Assembly (NCBI GenBank): GCA_002328185.1
Contig: DCWQ01000031.1
Span: forward strand, 6,433-14,644
Reading direction: 5' to 3'
DNA length: 8,212 nt
Origin: Dehalococcoidia bacterium UBA2158
GTDB lineage: Bacteria; Chloroflexota; Dehalococcoidia; Lucifugimonadales; UBA3495
The position numbers and the translations under genes were made by a program. Numbering within the stretch: the first letter of the stretch is position 1; every line of letters begins with the position of its first letter. Positions 1 through 6,512 of the stretch are shown one piece after another. The notes beneath the pieces were generated by a model. That model worked only from the letters and a program-made list of their open reading frames with translations. It did not search any database and had not been told where the DNA came from.

Positions 1-551
1 AATTCTTCCTTCCGGGGCAGGTAGCCAAGCACCGGCAGGCCGGTGGTCTCTTCTATCTGAGGCTTGCAGAACTCCAGGTGGCGGTCGCTGCCCACGCCGT
101 TCAGAATCACGCCGGCCACGTTTAAGTCAGGGTCGAACTTATGGAAGCCCAGCACCTCGGCCGCCACGCTACGGGCGACCTTGGCGGCGTCGGCGATGAG
201 AATCACCGGAGCGCCCAGCAGCTTGGCCAGTTGGGCGGTCGAGCCCTCTTCGGTCAGGCTGGAATGCCCGTCGAAGACACCCATGACACCTTCCACCACG
301 GAGATATCTCGGCCGGCGCCGGCCCGCTGGAATAATTCCAGCACTGTGGGGTGGTCGCAGAGCCAGGTGTCCAGGTTTCGGCTGGGCACGCCACAGGCCA
401 GCTTGTGGTAGGAAGGGTCGATGTAGTCGGGCCCGGCCTTGAAGGGCTGAACCTTCAGGCCACGACGGGTCAAGGCGCCCATGATGCCGGTGGCGATGGT
501 GGTCTTGCCCACCCCACTGCGCACTCCAGCTATGACGATGGTTGCGGCCAT
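1..551 (-). CDS. cbiA: Cobyrinate a,c-diamide synthase (CbiA/CobB family), N-terminal part, truncated by window edge
   Basis: The family amidates the a- and c-carboxyl groups of (hydrogeno)cobyrinic acid with glutamine and ATP, in the cytoplasmic cobalamin pathway. The first 183 codons are visible. They show a P-loop at residues 9-18 (GVRSGVGKTT), the family signature FKAGPDYIDPSYH at 37-49, PSRNLDTWL at 56-64, a Walker-B-like VVEGVMGVFDG at 85-95 and LNGVGSDRH at 150-158. This is the synthetase half of the enzyme. The C-terminal glutamine amidotransferase domain would lie to the left of base 1. The ATG at 549-551 places the P-loop at the usual distance from the N terminus; the Shine-Dalgarno is weak. 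The aerobic CobB and anaerobic CbiA substrates cannot be told apart here. The gene is divergent from the selenoprotein gene. Family assignment is firm; the exact symbol is less so. Confidence 0.93.
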   Translation of the reverse strand, partial: MAATIVIAGVRSGVGKTTIATGIMGALTRRGLKVQPFKAGPDYIDPSYHKLACGVPSRNLDTWLCDHPTVLELFQRAGAGRDISVVEGVMGVFDGHSSLTEEGSTAQLAKLLGAPVILIADAAKVARSVAAEVLGFHKFDPDLNVAGVILNGVGSDRHLEFCKPQIEETTGLPVLGYLPRKEE

Positions 552-597
552 TGGATATTCCGTGTCTCCGGGTGTCCGGGTGATCGGTCTGGCGCCC

Positions 598-603
598 ATT
601 ATA
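598..603 (-). promoter_or_regulatory. Candidate -10 box for the cbiA gene
   Basis: On the minus strand bases 603-598 read TATAAT, a perfect sigma70 -10 hexamer, preceded by CGT, which gives half of an extended -10 (TGn). No good -35 box is found at 15-18 bases. Initiation near base 591 would leave a leader of about 40 bases before the ATG at 551, too short for a cobalamin riboswitch. Confidence 0.35.
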
Positions 604-656
604 ACGGCCGTCCAGTGAAAACGCAGATGGCCGTGCCTGGGCGCTCCCTAACTAGC

Positions 657-685
657 TTGACATCGACTGGAGAAGGGCCTACTTT
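657..685 (+). promoter_or_regulatory. Candidate sigma70 promoter of the selenoprotein-VOC operon
   Basis: A perfect -35 TTGACA (657-662) is followed after exactly 17 bases by TACTTT (680-685), which keeps the T1, A2 and T6 positions of the -10 consensus. Transcription would start near 692 and give a leader of about 44 bases. The leader ends with a GGAG Shine-Dalgarno at 727-730, five bases before the ATG at 736. Confidence 0.45.
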
Positions 686-735
686 TAGGGCAATCTACGC
701 TGGAATTAAAGTTAGACACTGATTACGGAGATTCC

Positions 736-1923
736 ATGCCCAAACTATCGGTACTAAGCGAGATACAACGAAAGTCCATGCAGATGTTCCCGTGCGTCGA
801 GCACGACGACACGCCGTGGACTCCCATGGCCAAGAAGCTATCGGAAAGCAAAGTGGCCCTGGTCACTTCGGCCGGACTGCACCTGCGCACCGACAAGCCT
901 TTCAATCATAGCGGCGACTCCTCTTTCCGGGTCATTCCCCGTAGCTCCAAAGCCGGCGATATCCTCCAAAGCCACGCCAGCATCGGGTTCGACCATACCG
1001 GCATCTACCGTGACCTGAACGTCACGTTCCCCATCGACCGCCTCCAAGAGCTCGTCGACCAGAACAAGATTGGGTCGTTGTCGGACAACTACTACTCGTT
1101 CATGGGCGCCCTGCGGGACGTCACGGGAGTCATCGAAAAGACCGGGCCCGAGGTCGCCAAGCGGCTGAAAGACGAGGGCGTTGAAGTAGTGCTACTGACT
1201 CCCACTTGACCCCTCTGCTCCCACGCTGTAAGCGTGTTAGCGCGTATCTTCGAAGAGGCTGGTATGTCCACCACCGGCATAGTCCTGATCGAGGAGCATG
1301 CCCAGCGGGTTAAGCCTCCCCGGATGTTGGCCGTGCCCTTCTTTTTCGGCAACGCACTTGGCGAGGCCGACGACGCGGAATACCAGCACAAGGTGTTGCA
1401 ACACACTTTCGACCTTCTGGACCGTAACGAGGGTCCGGTATTGGAGTCGCTGCCTGGCGATATGATCCCCGACATCCTGATGCAGGGGTCTGAGACCACC
1501 AACGAGTCTCAAGAGAAGGGCTTGAACGCCGCCGACGAGCTCACCGCTCTGCGGGCTTACTATGAGCAGTGGACCAAAGCCCACAAGAACCGCACATCGG
1601 TTGGGCTGAGCAAGATTCCCCAGCGGCGGTTCCGGGCGATCGTCCGGTTTTTCGAGGATTACATCAACGGTGAAGTGTCCGACATGAAAGAAAGGCCCGC
1701 CGAGTTCACCGTTCCTCAGTTCATCCGTTACTGCGTGGACGACCTCAAGGCCTTCTACTACGAGGCCAGGATGGTCCAACGTCCCGACGGCTCAGACCGC
1801 GAGATCCACGAGTGGTTTTGGTCGGAGAGCACCATGGGCGGCCTGCTCATGGCCTTGGCCCAGCGGATGCGGGACGATGAGGATGCTCAGGTCCAGGCAA
1901 TCGCATACGGGATAGCTAGATAA
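736..1923 (+). CDS. GrdB/PrdB-family selenoprotein with in-frame UGA read as selenocysteine (U158)
   Basis: The reading frame is open from the ATG at 736 to the TAA at 1921-1923 (395 residues) except for one TGA at 1207-1209. The upstream half matches the glycine/sarcosine/betaine and D-proline reductase B-subunit family: LVTSAGLHLR at 42-51, SHASIGFDHTGIYRDLNV at 79-96, then FPIDRL and YSFMG. The TGA follows VVLLTPT, where this family has its redox Cys or Sec, and is followed by PLC, giving U158-P-L-C161, a UxxC motif equivalent to CPLC of Cys homologues. The frame then continues through family-like sequence (ARIFEEAGMSTTGIV, PPRMLAVPFFFGN). A SECIS-like hairpin follows the TGA. From roughly residue 250 a C-terminal extension of unknown type runs to the end. 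Typical GrdB and PrdB are parts of multi-subunit selenoenzymes that reduce substrates such as glycine or proline. No partner subunit lies nearby, so the substrate is unknown. The start is supported by GGAG at 727-730. A pseudogene or sequencing error is the alternative, but the position of the TGA argues against it. Confidence 0.85.
1207..1242 (+). promoter_or_regulatory. Bacterial SECIS element following UGA-Sec codon
   Basis: Directly after the UGA (1207-1209), bases 1222-1227 (CACGCU) pair perfectly with 1231-1236 (AGCGUG) around a GUA loop (1228-1230). Below a two-by-two internal loop (1220-1221 against 1237-1238), bases 1216-1219 pair with 1239-1242, including one G-U wobble. Eighteen bases separate the UGA from the apical loop and the loop begins with G. 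Both fit the bacterial SECIS rule of a short loop with a G in its first two bases, about 16-37 bases downstream. SelB would bind this hairpin to deliver Sec-tRNA. Fold read by eye, not computed. Confidence 0.75.
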
Positions 1924-2306
1924 TGGTTACCTACAGCTACGACCACATACATCTGAGGAGCCGGGAGCCGATTGAGACGGCCCGGTACTTCAACAAAATG
2001 TTCGGGGCCGAGATCAAAGAGAGCGTCCAGTCCGACGGCCAGTCCAGGGTCGACATCGACATCAACGGGCTAGTCGTCTTCATCGCCCAGGCAGAGACGT
2101 CCACCCCAGCCGGGCCGGTCGACCCTTACGTGGGGCTGGACCACTTTGGACTACGGGTGGAGAACCTGGACGCAGCCGCCGCCGACCTCAAGGCCAAGGG
2201 CGCCGAGTTCTCTATGGAGCCCAAGGACCTGCGGCCGGGCCTGCGCATCGCCTTCGTCCGCGCCCCCGGGGACGTAAGGATAGAGTTGCTCGAGCGGTCC
2301 GACTAA
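1923..2306 (+). CDS. VOC-superfamily protein (glyoxalase / bleomycin-resistance / dioxygenase fold)
   Basis: This is a 127-residue single-unit VOC protein with two beta-alpha-beta-beta-beta modules. The first begins DHIHLRS at 7-13, followed by the helix that ends RYFNKMFGAEI (21-31). The second begins GLDHFGLRVENLDAAAADLKAKG (two overlapping stretches, 71-85 and 82-93) and ends RIELLE at 119-124. H8, H74 and E121 sit where glyoxalase-type enzymes bind metal; the usual fourth ligand at the end of the first module (about F53-A55) is not evident. Substrate cannot be deduced; such proteins include lyases, epimerases, dioxygenases and binding proteins. The ATG shares its A with the TAA stop of the selenoprotein gene (TAATG at 1921-1925). 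There is no good Shine-Dalgarno, so translation is probably coupled to that gene. This tight pairing suggests a shared reaction, which is inference. Confidence 0.88.
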   Translation: MVTYSYDHIHLRSREPIETARYFNKMFGAEIKESVQSDGQSRVDIDINGLVVFIAQAETSTPAGPVDPYVGLDHFGLRVENLDAAAADLKAKGAEFSMEPKDLRPGLRIAFVRAPGDVRIELLERSD

Positions 2307-2320
2307 GCGTACTCAATAGT

Positions 2321-2497
2321 CAGACAAAAAGGCCGGCGAGACGTAGGAGCGAGTTTCCAACCCGCCCTGACGCTCTGCAGTGACTTCTGCATCTGGGCAA
2401 GCGTTCTCGCGCAGAAAAAAATCAGGTTAGAAACCTGCCCCTACGTACGAATTCTGCGGCCCTGTGTTTGACCTAGACGAATGGGCCTTTTTGTCTG
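2321..2497. repeat. Outer perfect 14-bp inverted repeat between convergent genes, terminator-like arms
   Basis: CAGACAAAAAGGCC at 2321-2334 is the exact reverse complement of GGCCTTTTTGTCTG at 2484-2497. The arms have the shape of a bidirectional intrinsic terminator: an A-run then GGCC on the left, GGCC then a T-run on the right. They lie between the converging VOC and small membrane protein genes. The arms are 149 bases apart, far more than a normal terminator loop, and that interval contains the inner repeat. The right arm overlaps the last codons of the small membrane protein gene. No target-site duplication flanks the arms. The repeat is certain; its role is not. Confidence 0.7.
2341..2446. 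repeat. Inner imperfect inverted repeat (24-base arms), REP/MITE-like noncoding element
   Basis: The left arm 2341-2364 begins ACGTAGGAGC and the right arm 2423-2446 ends GCCCCTACGT. Reverse-complementing the right arm matches the left at 19 of 24 positions. Each arm is also close to palindromic in itself: CAGGTT (2423-2428) pairs with AACCTG (2432-2437) around AGA, and the left arm has the same plan (CGAGTT / AACCCG around TCC). The 58-base centre contains TCTGCA twice and an A-run at 2414-2421, with no ORF. Arms that are both inverted and internally palindromic are typical of small dispersed repeats. No second copy is in this window, so the family claim is inference. Confidence 0.55.
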
Positions 2498-2682
2498 GGA
2501 CCTTTCATCCAAAGGTAGATCGCGCTGGCTAGGATGAACACGCCCATGATTATAAGCAGCCAACCGATCCCTTTGATCAGCCATTCGCCCACCGGTGAGA
2601 CCAATATCAGACCGAGGATGAACACAATTCCACCGCAACCGATCCCTGCGCTGGGTCCTGCGTTGCCCATTCGGAACTGCAT
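2473..2682 (-). CDS. Small two-helix membrane protein, function unknown
   Basis: This 69-residue protein has a short polar N terminus, a first hydrophobic segment at about 12-29 (rich in Gly, Ile, Leu), a polar turn with PVGEW, a second hydrophobic segment at about 38-58, and a basic tail ending KGPRQKGPFV. It is therefore probably a two-pass inner-membrane protein. The start ATG at 2682 is supported by GAGG at 2689-2686, which overlaps the TGA stop (2690-2688) of the MBL-fold gene. The two genes are only five bases apart and surely co-transcribed. I do not recognise the family. The last codons fall inside the outer inverted repeat, so the C-terminal tail may owe its sequence to the terminator-like DNA. 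A same-strand frame-shifted ORF over this region has low-complexity basic content and is not preferred. Confidence 0.65.
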   Translation of the reverse strand: MQFRMGNAGPSAGIGCGGIVFILGLILVSPVGEWLIKGIGWLLIIMGVFILASAIYLWMKGPRQKGPFV

Positions 2683-2687
2683 CTGCC

Positions 2688-3521
2688 TCAGCTCTTGGCT
2701 ACCGTGTAGGTGGCCGCGGACTCGGTGACCCGGCCCTCTTCTTTCAGCTTGGCCAGGTGGGTTCGCACATTTCGGGCGGCGGCACTGCGCAGGTTACGGC
2801 GCAGGTTCCTGGAGTATACGGCGGTAACGATATCGTCCACCGATTCCACTCCCTTGGCCAGGGCCGCCAGCACCTGGTTTTCCCGTTCGGTGCGGTGGCG
2901 AATGTAGCCTTCGACGCGAGCCGTGCCGTTCTTGATTATCTCGCCGTGACCGGGGCAGAGAATGTCGGGCTTGAGTCCGGCCAAGGTTTCCAGGGAGGCC
3001 ATGTACTGCTTCAGGTTGCGCACACTGGAAGAAGAGTTGCCCAGTATGGTATCGCCGCTGAAGACGACCTTCCCATCTGCCATGTAATAGGAGACGTGAT
3101 CCTCTTCATGACCCGGCGTGAAATAGGCCCGAAGTTTAGCTCCGCCGCCCGTGGGCACTGACTCCCTGGAGCGAAGCTTTTCCACATTGCCCTGGCCCAG
3201 CCGGTGGGTGAGCGTTGGTTCAAGCTTAGGGTGGCAGCGCACAACACAGCCGAACTGCTCTTGGAGCCGGTCCAGCCCTCCGATGTGGTCGCCGTGGCCG
3301 TGGGTGATCAGGATGGCGGAGATGAGAGGTTTGCCCAACTCGGCGTGGAAATCAGATATCTGCTTCGTCCAAGAGCGGTACGGCTCGCCTGAGTCGACCA
3401 TCACCATGTGGTCGTTGGGGTTGCCCACGAAATAGATATGGGTGCCGCCGGGGTGCATGGCCCCGAAGCCGCCGGGATCTTCTTCGATGTGGGTGGCGTA
3501 GATGTGCTTGGTGATCTGCAT
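2688..3521 (-). CDS. MBL-fold metallo-hydrolase, LACTB2-like, with C-terminal winged helix
   Basis: This cytoplasmic 277-residue protein has a metallo-beta-lactamase fold. The metal site is complete: THGHGDH at 73-79 (H74, H76, D78, H79), H138 in TPGHEEDH, D157 in FSGDT and H192 in CPGHGE. A bridging Asp and three His sites of this kind bind two zinc ions. Residues about 205-275 form a helical, basic winged-helix-like region (VLAALAKGVESVDDIV, then LRSAAARNVRTHLAKLKEEG). This is the BLACT_WH arrangement of LACTB2-like proteins, a group that includes RNA endonucleases and thioesterase-like or lactonase-like hydrolases. The substrate is open. The start at 3521 has an AAGGA Shine-Dalgarno seven bases upstream. 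It is first gene of a two-gene unit with the small membrane protein. Confidence 0.92.
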   Translation of the reverse strand: MQITKHIYATHIEEDPGGFGAMHPGGTHIYFVGNPNDHMVMVDSGEPYRSWTKQISDFHAELGKPLISAILITHGHGDHIGGLDRLQEQFGCVVRCHPKLEPTLTHRLGQGNVEKLRSRESVPTGGGAKLRAYFTPGHEEDHVSYYMADGKVVFSGDTILGNSSSSVRNLKQYMASLETLAGLKPDILCPGHGEIIKNGTARVEGYIRHRTERENQVLAALAKGVESVDDIVTAVYSRNLRRNLRSAAARNVRTHLAKLKEEGRVTESAATYTVAKS

Positions 3522-3559
3522 CGGCCAGTCCTTGCTCCGTCATATTGCTGGGTGCAGGG

Positions 3560-3588
3560 ATGGTAGCTCCGCGCCTGAACGGCGTCAA
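3560..3588 (-). promoter_or_regulatory. Candidate sigma70 promoter of the MBL-fold gene
   Basis: On the minus strand, TTGACG (3588-3583, five of six consensus bases) is followed by 17 bases and TACCAT (3565-3560, four of six). Initiation near 3553 would give a leader of about 32 bases before the ATG at 3521. The facing acylase gene starts at 3656; no convincing promoter for it was found in 3589-3655. Confidence 0.45.
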
Positions 3589-3655
3589 TCCCCAGGCTGT
3601 CCGTATGGTAATATCCGGGGGTTTACATATTCGTTCCCTTGGTTAGAAGGCGTGC

Positions 3656-5983
3656 ATGATCTCTGAAGTTATAACCGGGCAGGACTTGAAGTCGGCCATC
3701 CCCAATCTGACGGGCACAGTCCACCTGGCCGGGTTGCATGGTGCGGTCAAGGTCTTCCGCGACCAGTACGGCATCCCCCACATAAAGGCTGAGTCCGAGA
3801 TGGATGCCTTCTTCGCCCAGGGGTTCGTGACAGCCCAGGACCGGCTGTGGCACATGGAATATGACCGCCGCCGTGGGTCGGGCCGCTGGGCCGAGGCCGT
3901 GGGCGAGCAGGGAGTGGCCCAAGACAAGATGATGCGTCGCTTCCGGTTGGAGGCCAGCGCCAAGGCCGACTACAAAGTGATGAACGCCCACACCAAGTCG
4001 GTCTTTGACGCCTATGCCGCCGGGGTGAACGCCTTCATACATAGCGGAGACGCCCTGCCCGTGGAATATCGCATCACCGGACTGGAGTCGGAGCCTTGGC
4101 AGCCTTGGGACGGCCTGATCGCCTACAAGGTGCGCCATATCTCCATGGGCGTGTTCGAGTCAAAAGTCTGGCGGGCCCGGATGGTACGCGAGATGGGGCC
4201 CGAATCCGCCGGTAAGTGGTTTCCCGGTGTCGAACCCGGTTACCTGATGATCCTGCCTCCCGGCTCCACATCCCCAGGTCCCTTGGACGAAGGCCTGAAG
4301 GAACTGGCCGAGGGCGCAGCCGGGCTGAACCACCTGAATGAGATGGACTCGGGCAGCAACAGTTGGGTCCTTGGCGGAGCTGAGACGGCCACCGGCAAGC
4401 CCATCTTGGCTGGAGACTCCCACCGTGCCCTGGACACGCCAAACTCGTACTACCAGAACCAGGTGGCCTGTCCCGAGTTCGACGTTGTGGGCCTGTCGTT
4501 CCCCGGAGTGCCCGCGTTCCCCCACTTTGGCCACAACGGCCGGGTCTCTTGGAGCGTCACTCACACCGCCGCCGACTACCAGGACCTCTACGTGGAGCGG
4601 TTCCAAGACGGCAAATATCTGTATAAGGACCAGTGGCTGGACGCCGAGACCCACGACGAGACCATCAAGGTCCGGGGCGGCAGCGACGTCCACACCACGG
4701 TGACCGTGACCCAGCATGGCCCGGTGATAGCCGGCGACCCTACCCAGGGGTCGGGGTTGGCCTTCAAGTACACCGCAACTGAGCAGGCATCCACCTGGCC
4801 GGAGATACTCTGGCAGATGCTGCGGGCCGAGAGTAGCCCGGAGCTGGTAGACGGTATGGAAGGCTGGGTCGACCCCTGCAACAACCTGCTGTTTGCCGAC
4901 ATCCACGGGGATATGGGCTATCTCTGCCGTGGGCGCATCCCCATCCGGTCTCGGGTCAACGGATGGCTGCCGGTGCCGGGTTGGACTGGGGAGCACGAGT
5001 GGGAAGGGGACATTCCCTTCGAGGAATTGCCTGTTTCAATCAATCCAATCGAGGGTTATATCGCCACTGCCAACAACCGTCCGGTGGGCGACGATTACCC
5101 GTATTACATCGCCATCGATTTCACACCGGAATTCAGGGTGAAGCGGGTGACCGAGGGCTTGAAATCTTTGAACCGTCCGACTGCTGAAGACATGGCCCAA
5201 GTGCACGCGCAGCGTGTCTCCATCCCAGCTCTGGCCTACCAGGGTGTGCTCAAGCAGATGGAGCCGCTGGATACAGCCAGCAAAGCCGCCAAAGAACTGT
5301 TGTTGGACTGGGACGGAAAGATGGATGCGCACCGGGTGCAGCCCACTATCTACAGCGCCATGCGGGATGCATTGTTGAAAGATGTGCTGGAAATCAACCT
5401 GACCGAGGGCTTGGCATACGATGCCTGGCATCCCGCTGACCGGGGTCTGGGCTCGTTCATCAACCGCTTGAAGGCCCGGCTGGTGGCGATGATCGGCGAA
5501 GACGATTGTTCTTTCTTGCGCGAGGGAGACACCTGGCCGACGGCTGTTGCCAAGGCGTTATCCCAGGCTGTCGTGACATTGTCTGAGCGGCTGGGTGAGG
5601 AAATGAACGAATGGCAATGGGAGAAGGTGCACCAGGCCCGCCCCAAACACAACCTGTCAGCCGCATTCCCTGAACTGGCAGAGCTGCTCGACCCGCCCGC
5701 CATTCCCATCAGCGGCGACGGAGACACCCCACTGCAGGGCGGCTACTCTCCGGCGGCGGCGGCAACCGTCACCAGTTTATCGGTGGCGCGTTACTCCTAC
5801 GACCCGTCCAACTGGGAGAACTCCCTTTGGGTGGTGCCGCTGGGCAGTTCCGGGCATCCCGGCAGCCCCCACTACCACGACCAGTCCGAGACTTGGCGGC
5901 AGGTCAAGATGATTCCCATGGGCTACGACTGGGCCAAGATCGAAGCATCTTGCGAAACGGAGCAGACTCTAAAACCTCTTTAA
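3656..5983 (+). CDS. Penicillin-acylase-family (S45) Ntn hydrolase, probable N-acyl amidase, no signal peptide
   Basis: This 775-residue precursor belongs to the self-cleaving Ntn hydrolases that split amide bonds of penicillins, acyl-homoserine lactones or related N-acyl compounds. The alpha chain begins with VKVFRDQYGIPHIKAES at 31-47 and has FFAQGFVTAQDRLWHMEYDRR at 52-72. The autocleavage site is G233/S234 in DSGSNSWVLGG, making S234 the N-terminal nucleophile of the beta chain. Downstream are GHNGRVSWS (292-300), DYQDLYVERF, and ATANNRPVG around 470-478. N474 is beta-chain residue 241, the position of the oxyanion Asn in E. coli penicillin G acylase. The end has HPGSPHYHDQ. The length is normal. 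The N terminus is polar and leads directly into the mature fold, with no signal peptide or lipobox, so the enzyme is probably cytoplasmic. The ATG has AAGG five bases upstream. Its stop lies nine bases from the stop of the converging CinA-like gene. Substrate unknown. Confidence 0.95.
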   Translation: MISEVITGQDLKSAIPNLTGTVHLAGLHGAVKVFRDQYGIPHIKAESEMDAFFAQGFVTAQDRLWHMEYDRRRGSGRWAEAVGEQGVAQDKMMRRFRLEASAKADYKVMNAHTKSVFDAYAAGVNAFIHSGDALPVEYRITGLESEPWQPWDGLIAYKVRHISMGVFESKVWRARMVREMGPESAGKWFPGVEPGYLMILPPGSTSPGPLDEGLKELAEGAAGLNHLNEMDSGSNSWVLGGAETATGKPILAGDSHRALDTPNSYYQNQVACPEFDVVGLSFPGVPAFPHFGHNGRVSWSVTHTAADYQDLYVERFQDGKYLYKDQWLDAETHDETIKVRGGSDVHTTVTVTQHGPVIAGDPTQGSGLAFKYTATEQASTWPEILWQMLRAESSPELVDGMEGWVDPCNNLLFADIHGDMGYLCRGRIPIRSRVNGWLPVPGWTGEHEWEGDIPFEELPVSINPIEGYIATANNRPVGDDYPYYIAIDFTPEFRVKRVTEGLKSLNRPTAEDMAQVHAQRVSIPALAYQGVLKQMEPLDTASKAAKELLLDWDGKMDAHRVQPTIYSAMRDALLKDVLEINLTEGLAYDAWHPADRGLGSFINRLKARLVAMIGEDDCSFLREGDTWPTAVAKALSQAVVTLSERLGEEMNEWQWEKVHQARPKHNLSAAFPELAELLDPPAIPISGDGDTPLQGGYSPAAAATVTSLSVARYSYDPSNWENSLWVVPLGSSGHPGSPHYHDQSETWRQVKMIPMGYDWAKIEASCETEQTLKPL

Positions 5984-5992
5984 TGGCCTGGG

Positions 5993-6463
5993 CTAGGAAC
6001 TAAGCTCTTTACCCAGGAGGTCTAGGGCTGCCTGGGCCGCTCCCCGCTTGCAAGCCATTCGGTCTCCATCAAGGTGGACCTCGATGGCCGTGTCTTCGCC
6101 GTCTTTGACAGATAGTCCAATCCAGAATGTGCCGATGGGCAGTCCGGCCCTTCCGGCGGCGGGGCCCGTGACTCCCGTGGTGGAAACGGCGTAGTCGGTG
6201 CCGGTCAGTTCCCGTACCCCTTTTGCCATTCCCTTGGCCATCTCACCACTCACGGTGCCGTGGGTGGGAGCAACGTCGTCGGGCACGCCCAAGACTTTTT
6301 CTTTCAGTCCGCCGGTGTAGGCGATGACGCCGCCGGGAAAATACTTGGAACTCCCGGGGATGGCGCCAAGCATGTAGCCAATCAGGCCGGCGGTGTCAGC
6401 CTCGGCTACTGATACTGTCTTTTCCCTGGCGGTGAGAATCTCAGCGATCTCTTTTGCGTCCAT
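5993..6463 (-). CDS. CinA C-terminal-domain protein (PncC-like) lacking the family's AES serine
   Basis: This 156-residue stand-alone CinA C-terminal domain belongs to the family of nicotinamide-nucleotide amidohydrolases, which recycle NMN to nicotinate mononucleotide. Family landmarks are SVAE at 18-21, GSSKYFPGGVIAYTGGLKEK around 37-56, LGV at 58-60, HGTVSGEMAKGMAKGVRE (68-85), STTGVTGPAAG (94-104) and LPIGTFWIG (108-116). The AESCTGG motif is replaced by AEADTAG (20-26): the Ser expected at residue 22 is Ala (codon GCT at 6400-6398), so normal amidase activity is doubtful. The candidate partner residues Y49 and K54 remain. The start is well marked by GAGGAG at 6476-6471, seven bases before the ATG. 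It is third in a minus-strand run, 49 bases after tlyA. It could be a divergent subfamily with another activity or a non-enzymatic relic. Confidence 0.85.
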   Translation of the reverse strand: MDAKEIAEILTAREKTVSVAEADTAGLIGYMLGAIPGSSKYFPGGVIAYTGGLKEKVLGVPDDVAPTHGTVSGEMAKGMAKGVRELTGTDYAVSTTGVTGPAAGRAGLPIGTFWIGLSVKDGEDTAIEVHLDGDRMACKRGAAQAALDLLGKELSS

Positions 6464-6512
6464 CAGATTACTCCTCTCTATTGTTAAATCCTAACTCCGG
6501 TAAAGCTTAGCT

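Noticed and set aside
64..722. Plus-strand ORFs over the cbiA fragment and divergent promoter region
   Set aside because: Shadows of cbiA, whose minus-strand translation has unmistakable family motifs; the downstream part spans the promoter region.
552..735. Cobalamin riboswitch upstream of cbiA
   Set aside because: The spacer is 184 bases and shared with a divergent promoter; the inferred leader is about 40 bases, and no B12-box-like sequence was seen.
1207..1233. Two separate genes, 736-1209 and 1234-1923, or a pseudogene with a nonsense mutation
   Set aside because: Both halves are in the same frame and belong to one family, the TGA is at the family's redox residue, a SECIS-like hairpin follows, and no other damage is present.
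1237..1779. 180-codon minus-strand ORF opposite the selenoprotein
   Set aside because: Antisense shadow; composition reflects the opposite strand's codons.
2396..2421. Intrinsic terminator formed by a GC hairpin and the A-run near 2414-2421
   Set aside because: On the plus strand the run is A, not T; on the minus strand the T-run precedes rather than follows any hairpin.
3623..4138. 171-codon minus-strand ORF over the acylase start
   Set aside because: Antisense shadow of conserved acylase codons; no family features.
4160..4996. 278-codon minus-strand ORF inside the acylase gene
   Set aside because: It is a high-GC shadow of the acylase reading frame, with no recognisable motif or ribosome site; the acylase on the plus strand has full family signatures.
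5984..5992. Terminator between the convergent acylase and CinA-like genes
   Set aside because: Only nine bases separate the stops and no stem with a T-run was found there or just beyond.
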